This document shows positions 10,815 to 20,166 of a DNA stretch of 64,000 bases, piece after piece. Both the position numbers and the translations under genes were made by a program. Origin of the DNA: Triticum aestivum (taxonomy: Eukaryota > Streptophyta > Magnoliopsida > Poales > Poaceae); contig NC_057794.1 in NCBI RefSeq assembly GCF_018294505.1, positions 187,955,716-188,019,715 on the forward strand, in the 5' to 3' direction. The first letter of the stretch is position 1. The number at the start of each line of letters is the position of its first letter. The notes below the pieces were generated by a model. The model searched no databases, was not told the DNA's origin, and saw only the letters and a list, made by a program, of their open reading frames with translations.

Positions 10815-13580
10815 TCATTTTGACCGATTGTATTCCTCTTCAATACCATCTAACAGGCTGTCTAATTTACAGTCCTGGTGGGAATACTTTGCGGCCCACT
10901 CTACTTGGCCGTATACTAAGATTACAGGGATCTCCTTCCCATCGGGCCCTACAGGACCGACCTCGGCCATGTGGTTGGGGTCAGCCTTTGCGTACCGCGT
11001 CTTCACCATGGCCCAGGCCTCCCTAGTGCCTTGACGGCAGGCCGATATCTTCCACAATCGGAAGCGCCGCCGTGCTCCCTTTAGCTTCTCCGCAAGCTCT
11101 CCAAGACCTTCGGGCATGGAGATGGATGGCCACAGGGCCTGGGCGACGCCTTGCATCGCCTGCCGAACTCGATCAAGCAGTTGCGAGAGCTCGGGAAGAA
11201 GGTCACCCGTAGAACCGGGCATCTCCTCTGCAGGACGACCTGTTAGCACACCTACAGACATTGCTCTGTTAGTCGACTTCCCCGCCGAACTTTCTTTCAA
11301 AGGTTCGTTCAAGCAGTTACTAAATATGCCGCGCCAAAGCCGCTGATTCTCCTTAATGGAGTCTGACAACTGGGCACGAACATCTTTCAGCTCGACGCCC
11401 AGCTTGGTGTTGGTATCTTGGAGATTGTTCTTCTCCCGCCTCACCTTTGTCAGCACCTTCTCACCAGCCTTTAACTGGAGTAGGAGGTGTTGCCTTTCCG
11501 GATTCAATCCGGGGCCATCTGCAATTTCATTTATCAGATTCGCACCCATGCCGTGCTTCGCAAAATACTTATCTTTCAAAGTGTATATTACCAGAGGGGG
11601 TCTCCTTGGGCTCCCCTGCCGCAGCTAGTGCGGCCTCAAGTTGGGCTTTGCACTCTTCCAGCTCCTTGGACAGTAGGGAATTCTTTTCTGTGAGAACCTG
11701 CATAACAAATGATCCTTAAATCAGTTATTCTAACTATTTCAAGTCTCGGGGGCTACTCGTATATATATATATATAATTACCAAAATTTTCTTACCCATAT
11801 GTCTTTTACATATTGCTCCGTGGCTCTGGCTAGACCATTTTGAGCGGCACGAAGGTACACATCTCCCGAATGGAAGGCATCTAACGCCCCTTGGGAGAAA
11901 CAAGCGTTGCGAAGGATTGTCCGGCGACGCCTGTGGTTCATGGCACTCTCCACCTCAGAGTTGGTGGTAGACAACCCGTCCACATCCTCCGTCAGAGGAG
12001 CGTCTGGCGCGTGCCTTGCGTTCGCCTCCGCCTCTGGACCAGGCTTTGGAGCCTGGCTGGTGGAGGCGCGATTGGCAGCCTCTCCGGATATAGTCCGGCG
12101 AGGTCTCTTTGTCCTGAAGAGAGCACGAGTGTCAATGTGCCTTGAAGGTATAACACCTGGGATAAGGGGGCGCGCCATACCTTTGCGTTGACGCCTCGGT
12201 CCGGACTACACTTCTTTTCTGCCCACGGGGCCCTGCGGCCCCTCGTTGGCTTGTCACCGCAGGTTCGGCCTTCCGCCTAAAAAACCTCCCCTGCAAAGTT
12301 CGGTCGTAATCAGGAAACTGAAAACACGAGAGGGCGGACACCTATTCAGGGTACTGGGACTTCGATCTCAGTTACCTGGGAGGCCGGGATTAGCCCTGGG
12401 TAATCGGCCGTAATGGCCACCAAGGCGTTGTCCTTGCTCAATTGATGGAACACTCCATCAATCAGCTCCACAGATATGTCCAGATCCTCTTGAGAGGCCG
12501 GATCGAGGGACCGTCCTGGGTCCTCGGGTTGTGGAGGAGGGCTGCTTATTTCCTTAACAGCCCGACGCAGTTCCTGCGTTGAAGTCGTCAGACTGAATAT
12601 TTAACAATGGGAATACAAAATGGATGGGCAAGTACCCAGCTTGGGGGATTGTGCATAGAGAATCCACCCTGTGGGTTGACGCGGAGAAATTCCTCCTCTT
12701 CTCCCTTATACAAAGTGGACAAGATCTTTAGTAGAGCGGCAGCTGAATCCGGCCCCTTACGGCCGTAGTGGGTGGTGTTGTCCTCCCTGTTAAAGTCCCA
12801 CATGTGGTGGCTTCTGTACTGAAGCGGTTGCACCCCCCGCATGATGCATTCGGCCATAACCCCGATCATGGTCAGTCCGGAATGGGCAAACAATCTTATT
12901 CGGCCCATCAGGTAAATGATGTCCCTGTCACTTTCCCTCTGAGGGCTCCGTGGACACCAGCTTAGGCGCTTCTTTAAGGGAGCACTATCGAACTCAGGTA
13001 GGCCAATCCGAACAGGATCTGGCAGCGGGACATCTTCTATATAAAACCATTCCGAAGGCCAGTCTTCAGACGCCTTCTTTGGGGTTCCGGATAGATATCC
13101 GGTCCCGGCGATGCGCCACACTTCGGCTACGCCCACTTGATACACTGACCCCTCCTTAGAGCGGGGCACAAGGCAGAATAACCTTTTCCATAGCCCGAAA
13201 TGAGCCTCGATACCCAAAAACAGCTCACAGAGGGCTACGAAGCCCGCGATATGGAATACGGAGGCAGGCGTGAGATTGTGTAGCTGGAGGCCATAGAACT
13301 CCAGGAGCCCCCGGAGAAATGGATGGATTGGAAATCCGAGCCCCCTTATTAAATAAGGGACGAGGCACATCCGCTCTCCTTTGGAGGGATTGGGGGCACT
13401 CTCAGCTTGCTCTCCGCCATTATAGATGGCAAGGCCGGCTCGAACCGGGACCATATAGGCCGGGGGGAGAAATCCCTTTGTCTGGAGCGTCACTAGCTCA
13501 CTATGCGGGATGGAGCATCTCTCCCAATATCAAGGCTGAGGGCTGGAAGGGCGAAAGGAGGAGTTGCGATGGCTGGCCAT
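10815..13580 (-). pseudogene. Antisense gene of Fatima-like copy 1 (PF04195-like protein)
   Basis: Likely start is the ATG at 13580 (context CCACCATGG). Codon 17 is TGA (13532-13530), one C-to-T change from CGA, and the frame then runs open to 12588. This N-terminal part contains the family hallmark VPYLIRGLGFPIHPFLRGLL and HFGLWKRLF. Further coding pieces at 12178-11777 (basic and acidic) and 11579-10815 lie in other frames with GT/AG candidates between them, so the gene is probably spliced. The last piece has a coiled coil (about residues 30-85) and a C-terminal segment LWPSISMP...WKISACRQG that also occurs in the antisense gene of copy 2. Extra ORFs, some antisense, between pol and 3' LTR are known in plant Ty3/Gypsy elements; their role is not known. 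Confidence 0.7.
11758..11776. repeat. (TA)n microsatellite
   Basis: About nine TA units, between two coding pieces of the antisense gene of Fatima-like copy 1 and so probably intronic. Confidence 0.9.
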
Positions 13581-13662
13581 GGTGGAATGGACCTTTGTCG
13601 GATGCACTCTGATGAACACTCGCAAAGGGGGGAAGATGTGGTTTGGATCTAAATCCTTGTCC

Positions 13663-13674
13663 CCTTAAATAGGG
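13663..13674 (-). promoter_or_regulatory. TATA box of antisense gene in Fatima-like copy 1
   Basis: Minus-strand CTATTTAAGGGG about 85 bp upstream of the ATG at 13580. In copy 2 the matching place reads TTTATAAGG. The 230 bp between this box and the 3' LTR also share a stretch with copy 2 around GCGCGCAGATTGTCTTCGG. Confidence 0.55.
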
Positions 13675-13906
13675 CAGCTCATTTACGCGGCTAGGGGTGT
13701 GAATGTAAAAACACTCAGACTTTTCATATTCGTTTGACACATGGGAAGCGGCCATTATTGGGCGTAGAAGCCAAGGAGCGCAACATCGACAAGAAACCAG
13801 ACTTTATTCAATAGGTACACGAAATTTGGAGGAGAACCCGCCTTGCAATGCCGAAGACAATCTGCGCGCCGGACTCATCGTCATTGAAGCCTGGTTCGGG
13901 GGCTAC

Positions 13907-14380
13907 TGAGGGAGTCCTGGATTAGGGGGTGCCCGGATGGCCGGACTATACCTTCAGCCGGACTCCTGGACTATGAAGATACAAGATTGAAGACTCCGTC
14001 CCGTGTCCGGAAGGGACTTTCCTTGGCGTGGAAGGCAAGCTTGGCGATATGGATATGTAGATCTCCTACCATTGTAACCGACTTTGTGTAACCCTAACCC
14101 TCTCCAGTGTCTATATAAACTAGAGGGTTTTAGTCCGTAGGACAACATACACAACAACAATCATACCATAGGCTAGCTTCTAGGGTTTAGCCTCTCCAAT
14201 CTCGTGGTAGATCTACTCTTGTACTATCATCAATATTAATCAAGCAGGACGTAGGGTTTTACCTCCATCGAGAGGGCCCGAACTGGGTAAAACTTCGTGT
14301 CCCTTGCCTCCTGTTACCATCCGGCCTAGACGCACAGTTCGGGACCCCCTACCCGAGATCCACCGGTTTTGACACCGATA
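13907..14380 (+). repeat. 3' LTR of Fatima-like copy 1
   Basis: 474 bp partner of 4355-4835. It opens with an intact TGAGGGAG but its outer end reads GATA instead of GACA. The preceding TTCGGGGGCTAC (13895-13906) is the polypurine-tract position and is matched in copy 2. Confidence 0.9.
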
Positions 14381-15920
14381 GGGTCGCCAAGAATGCCGAA
14401 GCCGAGGCTGCCAAGATTGTGGCTGACGAAGACGCAAAGTCTACTACCGAGGAGGCCGCCAAGTGGCCTGCCGGGGAGGCCGGCAAGGGTGCCACCGAGG
14501 AGGCTACCAAGGAGCCTGCCGGGGAGGCCGGCAAGGCCATTGCCGAGGAGGCCGCCAATGGGCCTGCCGGGGAGGGGATGGCCGACGGCCAACCTTCCTC
14601 CCCTGCAGCCCCCGCCTCGGGAAAGTACTTGAAGGTGGGCGATGACCTGTTCATCCACCTCCCAGGGACGGCGAGCTCTAGGGCGCCAGCCGAAGGGGTG
14701 GTGTTTGATGATGAGGCGCTCGCCACCGCCAGGCTCCAGGTTGTTGATGAACCGAGCACCGGCGGCGGCTTCTCCGGGCCATGAGCGCCAACTTCCATAA
14801 GCACCAAGCGCTCCACCGTGTCCGCCAAGATAAAGTGAAATCTAGGATGGCGGCGGTGGAGAAGGCTGAGGGGGATTTTGAGGAGCGCGTCGCTCAGACG
14901 CAGGTCTGGTTTGGCCAGGCCCGGGAAGAGCTGAGGACCGCCCAGTGTCAACTGGATGAGCACAAGCGAGAACTCATCCTGAAGCAGACTGAGGTCAAGA
15001 GGGCCCAAGAGGCGGCGAAGGAACATGCCGCCAAGAACGAAGCTACCTGGATGCAGCAGCAAGATCTGCTGGACACCCAAGAGGAAGACCTCGTTGCCCG
15101 CGAGCAGGCGCTTGTCGCCATGCTCCACGGAGAGGATGAGGAGATCGATAAGATAGTTGCGCAGAGGATCCAGAAGCTGGAGCAGAGGCACAAGGAGGCA
15201 CTCGATGCTCTTGCCCTGGACAACGCCGGCAAGGTGGAGAAGCTGGAGCTGGAGCGGGAGGAGCTGAAGAAGAAGGTCTTGGAGCTGGCGGAGGAGAGGG
15301 ACACGGCCAACCGCACTCTGGCGGATTCATAGGTCACTGTCTCCGACCAGATCAAGCTGCTTTACGAGGCCAACAGCTCCATTGATGATCTGAAGCTCCA
15401 ATTGGGCACTTTGGAGGGGAAGCTTTCAGAGGCCACTGCCCAGGAGGAGACCCTGAACAAGGTCCTCGAGACCGAAAATGAGCTGCGGAGTGATGACGCC
15501 GCCACCCATAAGGACTACGAGGATGGCGTGAATCTCTTGATCATCCGTCCTATCGGCGTCGTAGGGAATCTCACCGCACATCTAGCCGTCATGGGCATGC
15601 CCGACTTTAGGTTCTCCTAGGAGGCGAACACAAGCCCCAATGCCAGGCCGACCTTGTTCTTCGAGCGCATCCTCGATGCCCTGGAGTAGCTCTGATCCAA
15701 TCAAGCGGCCTATCTGGCCAATGAGTCCCGGAGGCTTTGCCGGGGTGCCCTGACCAAGGTGCTCACCAAGGTGGCGTTCTGGAACCCCAACCTCGACTTC
15801 GCCGATGCACTTGAGAGCTTGCTGGAGGGCACGAACCTCGCATCGCTTGAAGAGCGTATCGAGCCCATCATCAAATGCGTCGACAGAGTCAAGAGGGTGG
15901 AGGGCCAGCACCGGGACTAG

Positions 15921-16538
15921 CCACCTCATTTTTCTTTGCCACTGCTAGTTCATGCCCAAGACAATTTATCTTAAGTTAGAACGGTGGCAATCACTAATGT
16001 ATTATAACTCTACAGTACTTTGAAATGAAGCATGCTATCTTCCTGTTCGATCTTTCCTTGCAAGTACACACCCTACGCCTAGTTGGATAGGTTTGTCGGC
16101 GCGTAAACCCTTGCTATGGCGCTTTGAGGAATGGATCCTTAGCAGGGTGCTGGGGGCGCTTGCTGCTGGGAAAATCACCTTGCCGTTCTCGGCGCAGCTA
16201 TCTGATCTATTGAGCGGACTCGAAATAGAACAAGGGCGTTGCCAATAGCGGAAGGGTTCCCTTGCGTGCAGGTTTTCCATACAAGGAGCAAGATCTTTCG
16301 AGGAAGATGACCTTATATAAAAGGAAAATTGCTCAAGGTTTTATGTGACTTAGCTTTTCGTCACCACGCGGATGGTTGTTGCGGCTACGGACGGCACATC
16401 CTAGCCTAGCTGATGGCACCAGAGCATGGCTGACTGACGTCGCCTTCTTCTCTCGAGTCATCACGACAAAGGAGTCAATGAGTTGGGTTCAAAACTGGAT
16501 TTTCACAGCCTCAGATCCCCTACCTGGTGCGCCGAAGA
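15921..16538. other. Leader of the antisense-gene element
   Basis: About 0.6 kb between the end of the antisense gene and the right LTR. In the element's own orientation it is the 5' leader. It starts with the PBS-like GGCGCACCAGGTAGGGG (complement of about 16517-16534). No coding sequence is recognised and gag is absent. It should also contain the 3' end of the antisense transcript. Confidence 0.5.
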
Positions 16539-17700
16539 TGTCATGGTTCTGGCACGACACCTATAGGATCCCTTGGGGAGTCCCTTCTACGGTTGCGCGG
16601 CATGGGGCTGCGCGAAGAGCGGGTCTAGAAGATCAACTAGTTGGGATTTTTACCCAGGTTCGGGCCGCAAACGATGTGTAAAATCCTAGTCCTGCTTTGT
16701 GTGTATTTAGCGTTCTTGAGCTCTTGAACTAGTTGTGGTGCATGCCTAGTCCAAAAAGTCTGAATTGGCCGAATCCCCCCTAAGTACGCCTTGGGCCTCC
16801 TTTTATATATCAAAGGAGTTGCCATAGTGGCATACAGGAGGTGGAAAGTATGTACAGTGTACAAGTTTATCTCCTGACATCCTAGCACAAATGTATTTAA
16901 TGTGCCGCCTATGTGTCCTCTTGCTTTATCGGGGACGGCAAAGAAGCCTGTCCCATCCGTCGCCACCTCGCCTTGCTCTGACATGCGTCCAGGCTGATGA
17001 GGCATCCCGCGCCATGCTGGCTGGCTGGCTGCTGAGCTGGTGCAGTGGCAGGGTCTTCACTAAGATCTGCATGCCACCACGTAGGTGCTTGGCTGGTTGG
17101 CCTAGAAGCTGCATGCTGCCATGCAAGTGCATGCCTAGTTGATAGGCTGGTTGCCACATCGTAATGGGCGCAGGGCAGCAAAGCTTTGGCAAGTGCGGGC
17201 CTGGCCTTGGCCCCGCAGACGCTCCCGGCAAGGGTCTTGCAGGGGGGTCTTGCGAGCTTCCTCGGCAAGGGTCTTGCCGGGGGTCTTCGATCGTCCCCGA
17301 CAAGATCTTGTCGGGGTCTTCATCTTCTGGTGTTCATCTAGGCTTGCACGCATTTGGTTTTCTCAAAGATCTGCATGCCACCATGCAGGCGCTCCGTAGC
17401 CCTGGCCTTGACGTTGTTGATGGCGTCATAACTCTCAGCCTGAAAGGTGGCGGTCTTGCTGGTGTTGAGCAAGTTGCCCCGGCAAGGATCTTATCGGGTC
17501 ATGCAGGCCATCTCGGCAAAGCTCTTGCCAGGGGAAGCCCATCCTGTCCCTTTGCGCTTTATGCTTCTGGCTTGGGTGCTGCCTCGGCAGCCTTGTATCT
17601 TTGCTTCCTCTGCCCTGTCGAGCCCTGTCGCAGGTGTGGCTTCAACAGCCCATGCACAAGTAAAGGGGTACAGAAGGGCCCCTAATTTTGTACACCGACA
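16539..17700 (-). repeat. 5' LTR of the antisense-gene element
   Basis: 1162 bp, direct repeat of 535-1654, from TGTCATGG to CCGACA on the plus strand. Its minus-strand TATA box is at 16801-16809. It is longer than its partner through small insertions, for example near 17340-17390. It is immediately followed by the ATAGT duplication and resumed Copia gag. Confidence 0.85.
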
Positions 17701-17705
17701 ATAGT

Positions 17706-18190
17706 TCATCACGAAGCCCTTACATCTTGGTGGCAGTGACTGAAGAACTCTATCAATGACACTATCATCAGGAAGATTAACTCCCAGTTGAGTCAAGTGG
17801 TTATGGTACCTAGACATTCTGAGTATGTGTTCACTGACAGAACTATTCTCCTCCATCTTGCAGCTATAGAACTTGTTGGAGACTTCATATCTCTCAACTC
17901 GGGCATTTGCTTGAAATACTAAGTTCAACTCCTAGAACATCTCATATGCTCCATGACGTTCAAAACGTCTTTGAAGTCCTGATTCTAAGCCATAAAGCAT
18001 GGCACACTGAACTATCGAGTAGTCATCAGCTTTGCTCTGCCAGACGTTCATAACATCTGGAGTTGCTCCTGCAGTGGGTCTTGCACCTAGTGGTGCTTCT
18101 AGGATAACTCGGGAAGTTGCTACCATGATCTTTCAACGTAGCTTTCTCTAGGAACACATTAAAATTCAAGGGAACGGTAGCACGGGCCAT
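17706..18190 (-). pseudogene. Copia Gag, N-terminal part
   Basis: Starts at the ATG at 18190 (MARATVPLNF...), which directly follows the leader. It continues with VMNVWQSKADDYSIVQCAML and a capsid-like helical region including ERYEVSNKFYSCKMEE and LPDDSVIDRVLQSLP, typical of the Copia gag UBN2/Retrotran_gag_2 family. It is damaged: a segment around 18080-18130 is missing or shifted in frame, and TAG 17934-17932 interrupts what should read FQEL. The frame then runs into the inserted LTR at 17700 and resumes at 534. Confidence 0.85.
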
Positions 18191-19174
18191 TGATCTACAA
18201 CAACATAGATATGCAAAAACTATTAGGTACTAAGTTCATGATAAATTAAAGTTCAATTAATCATATTACTTAAGAACTCCCACTTAGATAGACCTACCTC
18301 TAGTCATCTAAATGATCACATGATCCATATCAACTAAACCATGTCCGATCATCACGTGAGATGGAGTAGTTTTCAATGGTGAACATCACTATGTTGATCA
18401 TATCTACTATATGATTCACGTTCGACCTTTCGGTCTCAGTGTCACGAGGCCATATCTGCATATGCTAGGCTCGTTAAGTTTAAGACGAGTGTTCTGCATG
18501 TGCAAAACTGGCTTGCGCATGTTGTATGTGAATGTAGAGCTTATCACACCCGATTCTCACGTAGTGTCTCGGCATGACGAATTGTAGCAACGGTGCATAC
18601 TCAGGGAGAACACTTGTACCTTGAAATTTAGTGAGGGGTCATCTTATAATTCTACCGATGTACTAAGAAAAATAAGATGCATAAAGGATAAATATCACAT
18701 GCAATCAAAATATGTGACATGATATGGCCATCATCATCTCTCCTTTGATCTCCATCTCCAAAGCACCGCCATGATCTCCATCATAACCGGCTTGACACCT
18801 TGATCTCCATCGTAGCATCGTTATCGTCTCGCCAACTATTGCTTCTATTACTATCGCTACCGCTTCGTGATAAAGTAAAGCAATTACATGGTGATTGCAT
18901 TTCATACAATAAAGCGACAACCATAGGACTCCCGCCAGTTGCTGATAACTTCTACAAAACATGATCATCTCATACAAGAATTTACATCTCATCACGTCTT
19001 GACCATATCACATCACAACATGCCCTGCAAAAACAAGTTAGATGTCATCTACTTTGTTGTTGCAAGTTTTACGTGGCTGCTGCGAGCTTCTGGCAAGAAC
19101 TGTTCTTACATACGCATGAAAACCACAACGATTTTTTGTCAAGTGTGTTCTTTTAACCTTCAACAAGGACCGGC
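18191..19174 (-). other. Copia 5' leader (first part)
   Basis: Long untranslated leader typical of Angela/BARE-type Copia elements, with no coding sequence. It resumes at 28192 after the Fatima-like copy 2; the duplicated CCGGC marks the join. GATG/CATC-rich stretches at 18720-18850 are imperfect internal repeats. Confidence 0.65.
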
Positions 19175-19641
19175 TGTCGGTGTCAAAACCGGCGGATCTC
19201 GGGTAGGGGGGCCCAAACTGTGCGTCTAAGGTCAATGGTAACAGGAGACAGGGGACATGATGTTTTACCCAGGTTTGGGCCCTCTCTATGGAGGTAATAC
19301 CCTGCGTCCTGCTTGAGTGATCTTGATGAATATGAGTATTACAAGAGTTGATCTACCACGAGATCATAATGACTAAACCCTAAAGGTCTAGTCTGGCTAT
19401 GATTATGAGGATTCGGCCTATCTACGGACCTAGCCCTCCGGTTTATATAGACACGAGAGGGATCTAGGGTTACACAAGGTCAGTTACAAAGGAAGGAATC
19501 TTCAAAGTTGGTCGCCAAGCTTGCCTTCCATGCCAAGGAGAGTCCTATCCGGACACGGGTGGAGTCTTTGGTGTTTGTATCCTTACGGCCCATATCCAAT
19601 AGAATGGACACCCGAGGACCCCTTAGTCCAGGACTCCCTCA
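19175..19641 (-). repeat. 3' LTR of Fatima-like copy 2
   Basis: 467 bp from TGTCGGTGTC to CTCCCTCA on the plus strand, partner of 27710-28186. Polypurine-tract position just inside (minus-strand TTCAGGGGCTAT). Confidence 0.9.
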
Positions 19642-20045
19642 ATAGCCCCTGAACTAGGCTTCAACGACGATGTGTCCGGCGCGCAGATTGTCTTCGGCAT
19701 TGCAAGGTGGGTTCTACTTTCCGAACTCTCCAGGATAGTCTTCGGATGAAACGAAGGTGTCCAGATCTGCAACATAAGTATAGTATTTCACGAGTCCCAT
19801 CTGCTGACAACTATTTGCAAGATGACATCACATCTATTCAGTCACCATATCAAACCATTTTTGCCCGCCATTCCGCGTTTCGAGATGCAGTTTCCATTGG
19901 CACGTCTTGTCAAAGCAGAGATCGTGTCCCCTTATTGAGGGATTTTCATCAATGCGGGCGTGGGTAACCCAACCGTGCCGTTTACAAAACCCTTGGTAAT
20001 AGGCGAGTTTTAGGGCGAGTGGGGAGGCGTTCGATATTCACTGCC

Positions 20046-20054
20046 TTTATAAGG
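20046..20054 (+). promoter_or_regulatory. TATA box of antisense gene in Fatima-like copy 2
   Basis: TTTATAAGG about 115 bp upstream of the ATG at 20167, followed by a CT-rich leader (20070-20110) typical of plant core promoters. Confidence 0.6.
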
Positions 20055-20166
20055 GGATAAGGATTCGCCCTTCTTCTCCCACACCTTCTCTCTTCCTCTG
20101 CCCTTCCACTCTTGAGCTCCAGCAGACAAGTTCTCATCTTCTTCCCACTCAAGCTAGCACTCAACC

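Larger units (their letters stand above)
4355..14380 (+). mobile_element. Fatima-like Ty3/Gypsy retrotransposon, copy 1 (complete, decayed)
   Basis: 10,026 bp with LTRs 4355-4835 and 13907-14380 and a perfect TSD GGGTC at 4350-4354 and 14381-14385. It sits in an exon of the antisense gene of the surrounding element. Interior order: gag, protease, reverse transcriptase, RNase H, integrase on the plus strand, then an antisense gene on the minus strand before the 3' LTR. The pol order with integrase last identifies Ty3/Gypsy. A hand comparison of the LTRs finds about 15 substitutions in about 470 aligned positions (~3%), nearly all transitions, plus two small indels. The name Fatima comes from memory of the LTR. 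Confidence 0.88.
2052..15920 (+). pseudogene. Spliced antisense gene of an LTR retrotransposon (PF04195-like protein), split by Fatima-like element
   Basis: Starts at an ATG in good context (2052) and ends at TAG 15918-15920. Approximate exons are 2052-3700, 3775-3922, 3998-4210, and 4305-4354 joined to 14386-15920. Introns 3923-3997 and 4211-4304 have GT..AG ends and their removal keeps the frame; removing the Fatima-like element with one GGGTC copy also keeps it. Protein order: an N-terminal domain with a run like FSDFFNDIMNTFVFHLLDFM and later HPSMALFRHYF, as in plant PF04195 proteins; an acidic and Ser/Pro-rich middle; Glu/Ala/Gly repeats (14386-14580); then a long coiled coil (14781-15330) and a C-terminal helical part. 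It is broken by an early frameshift, a 1-nt loss near 2296, another shift near 14780 and several stops (2149, 2511, 3108, 3498, 15330, 15618 and others), mostly explicable as transitions. The function of the family is unknown. Confidence 0.75.
535..17700 (-). mobile_element. Non-autonomous Gypsy-type LTR retrotransposon whose only gene is antisense
   Basis: Two direct LTRs (535-1654 and 16539-17700) start with TG and end with CA, and a perfect 5-bp TSD ATAGT lies at 530-534 and 17701-17705 inside the Copia gag. Orientation is minus: the LTR TATA boxes read on the minus strand (ATATAAAAGG around 797-806, and 16801-16809), and a primer-binding-like stretch GGCGCACCAGGTAGGGG lies just inside the right LTR. 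Without the nested Fatima-like element (4355-14380 plus one TSD) it is about 7.1 kb. I find no gag, protease, reverse transcriptase or integrase; the interior is occupied by one plus-strand, hence antisense, spliced gene. I do not recognise the family name. Confidence 0.8.

Noticed and set aside
14948..15355. 135-codon Ser-rich minus-strand ORF
   Set aside because: Mirror image of the coiled-coil exon of the antisense gene (Glu/Lys codons read as Ser/Leu).
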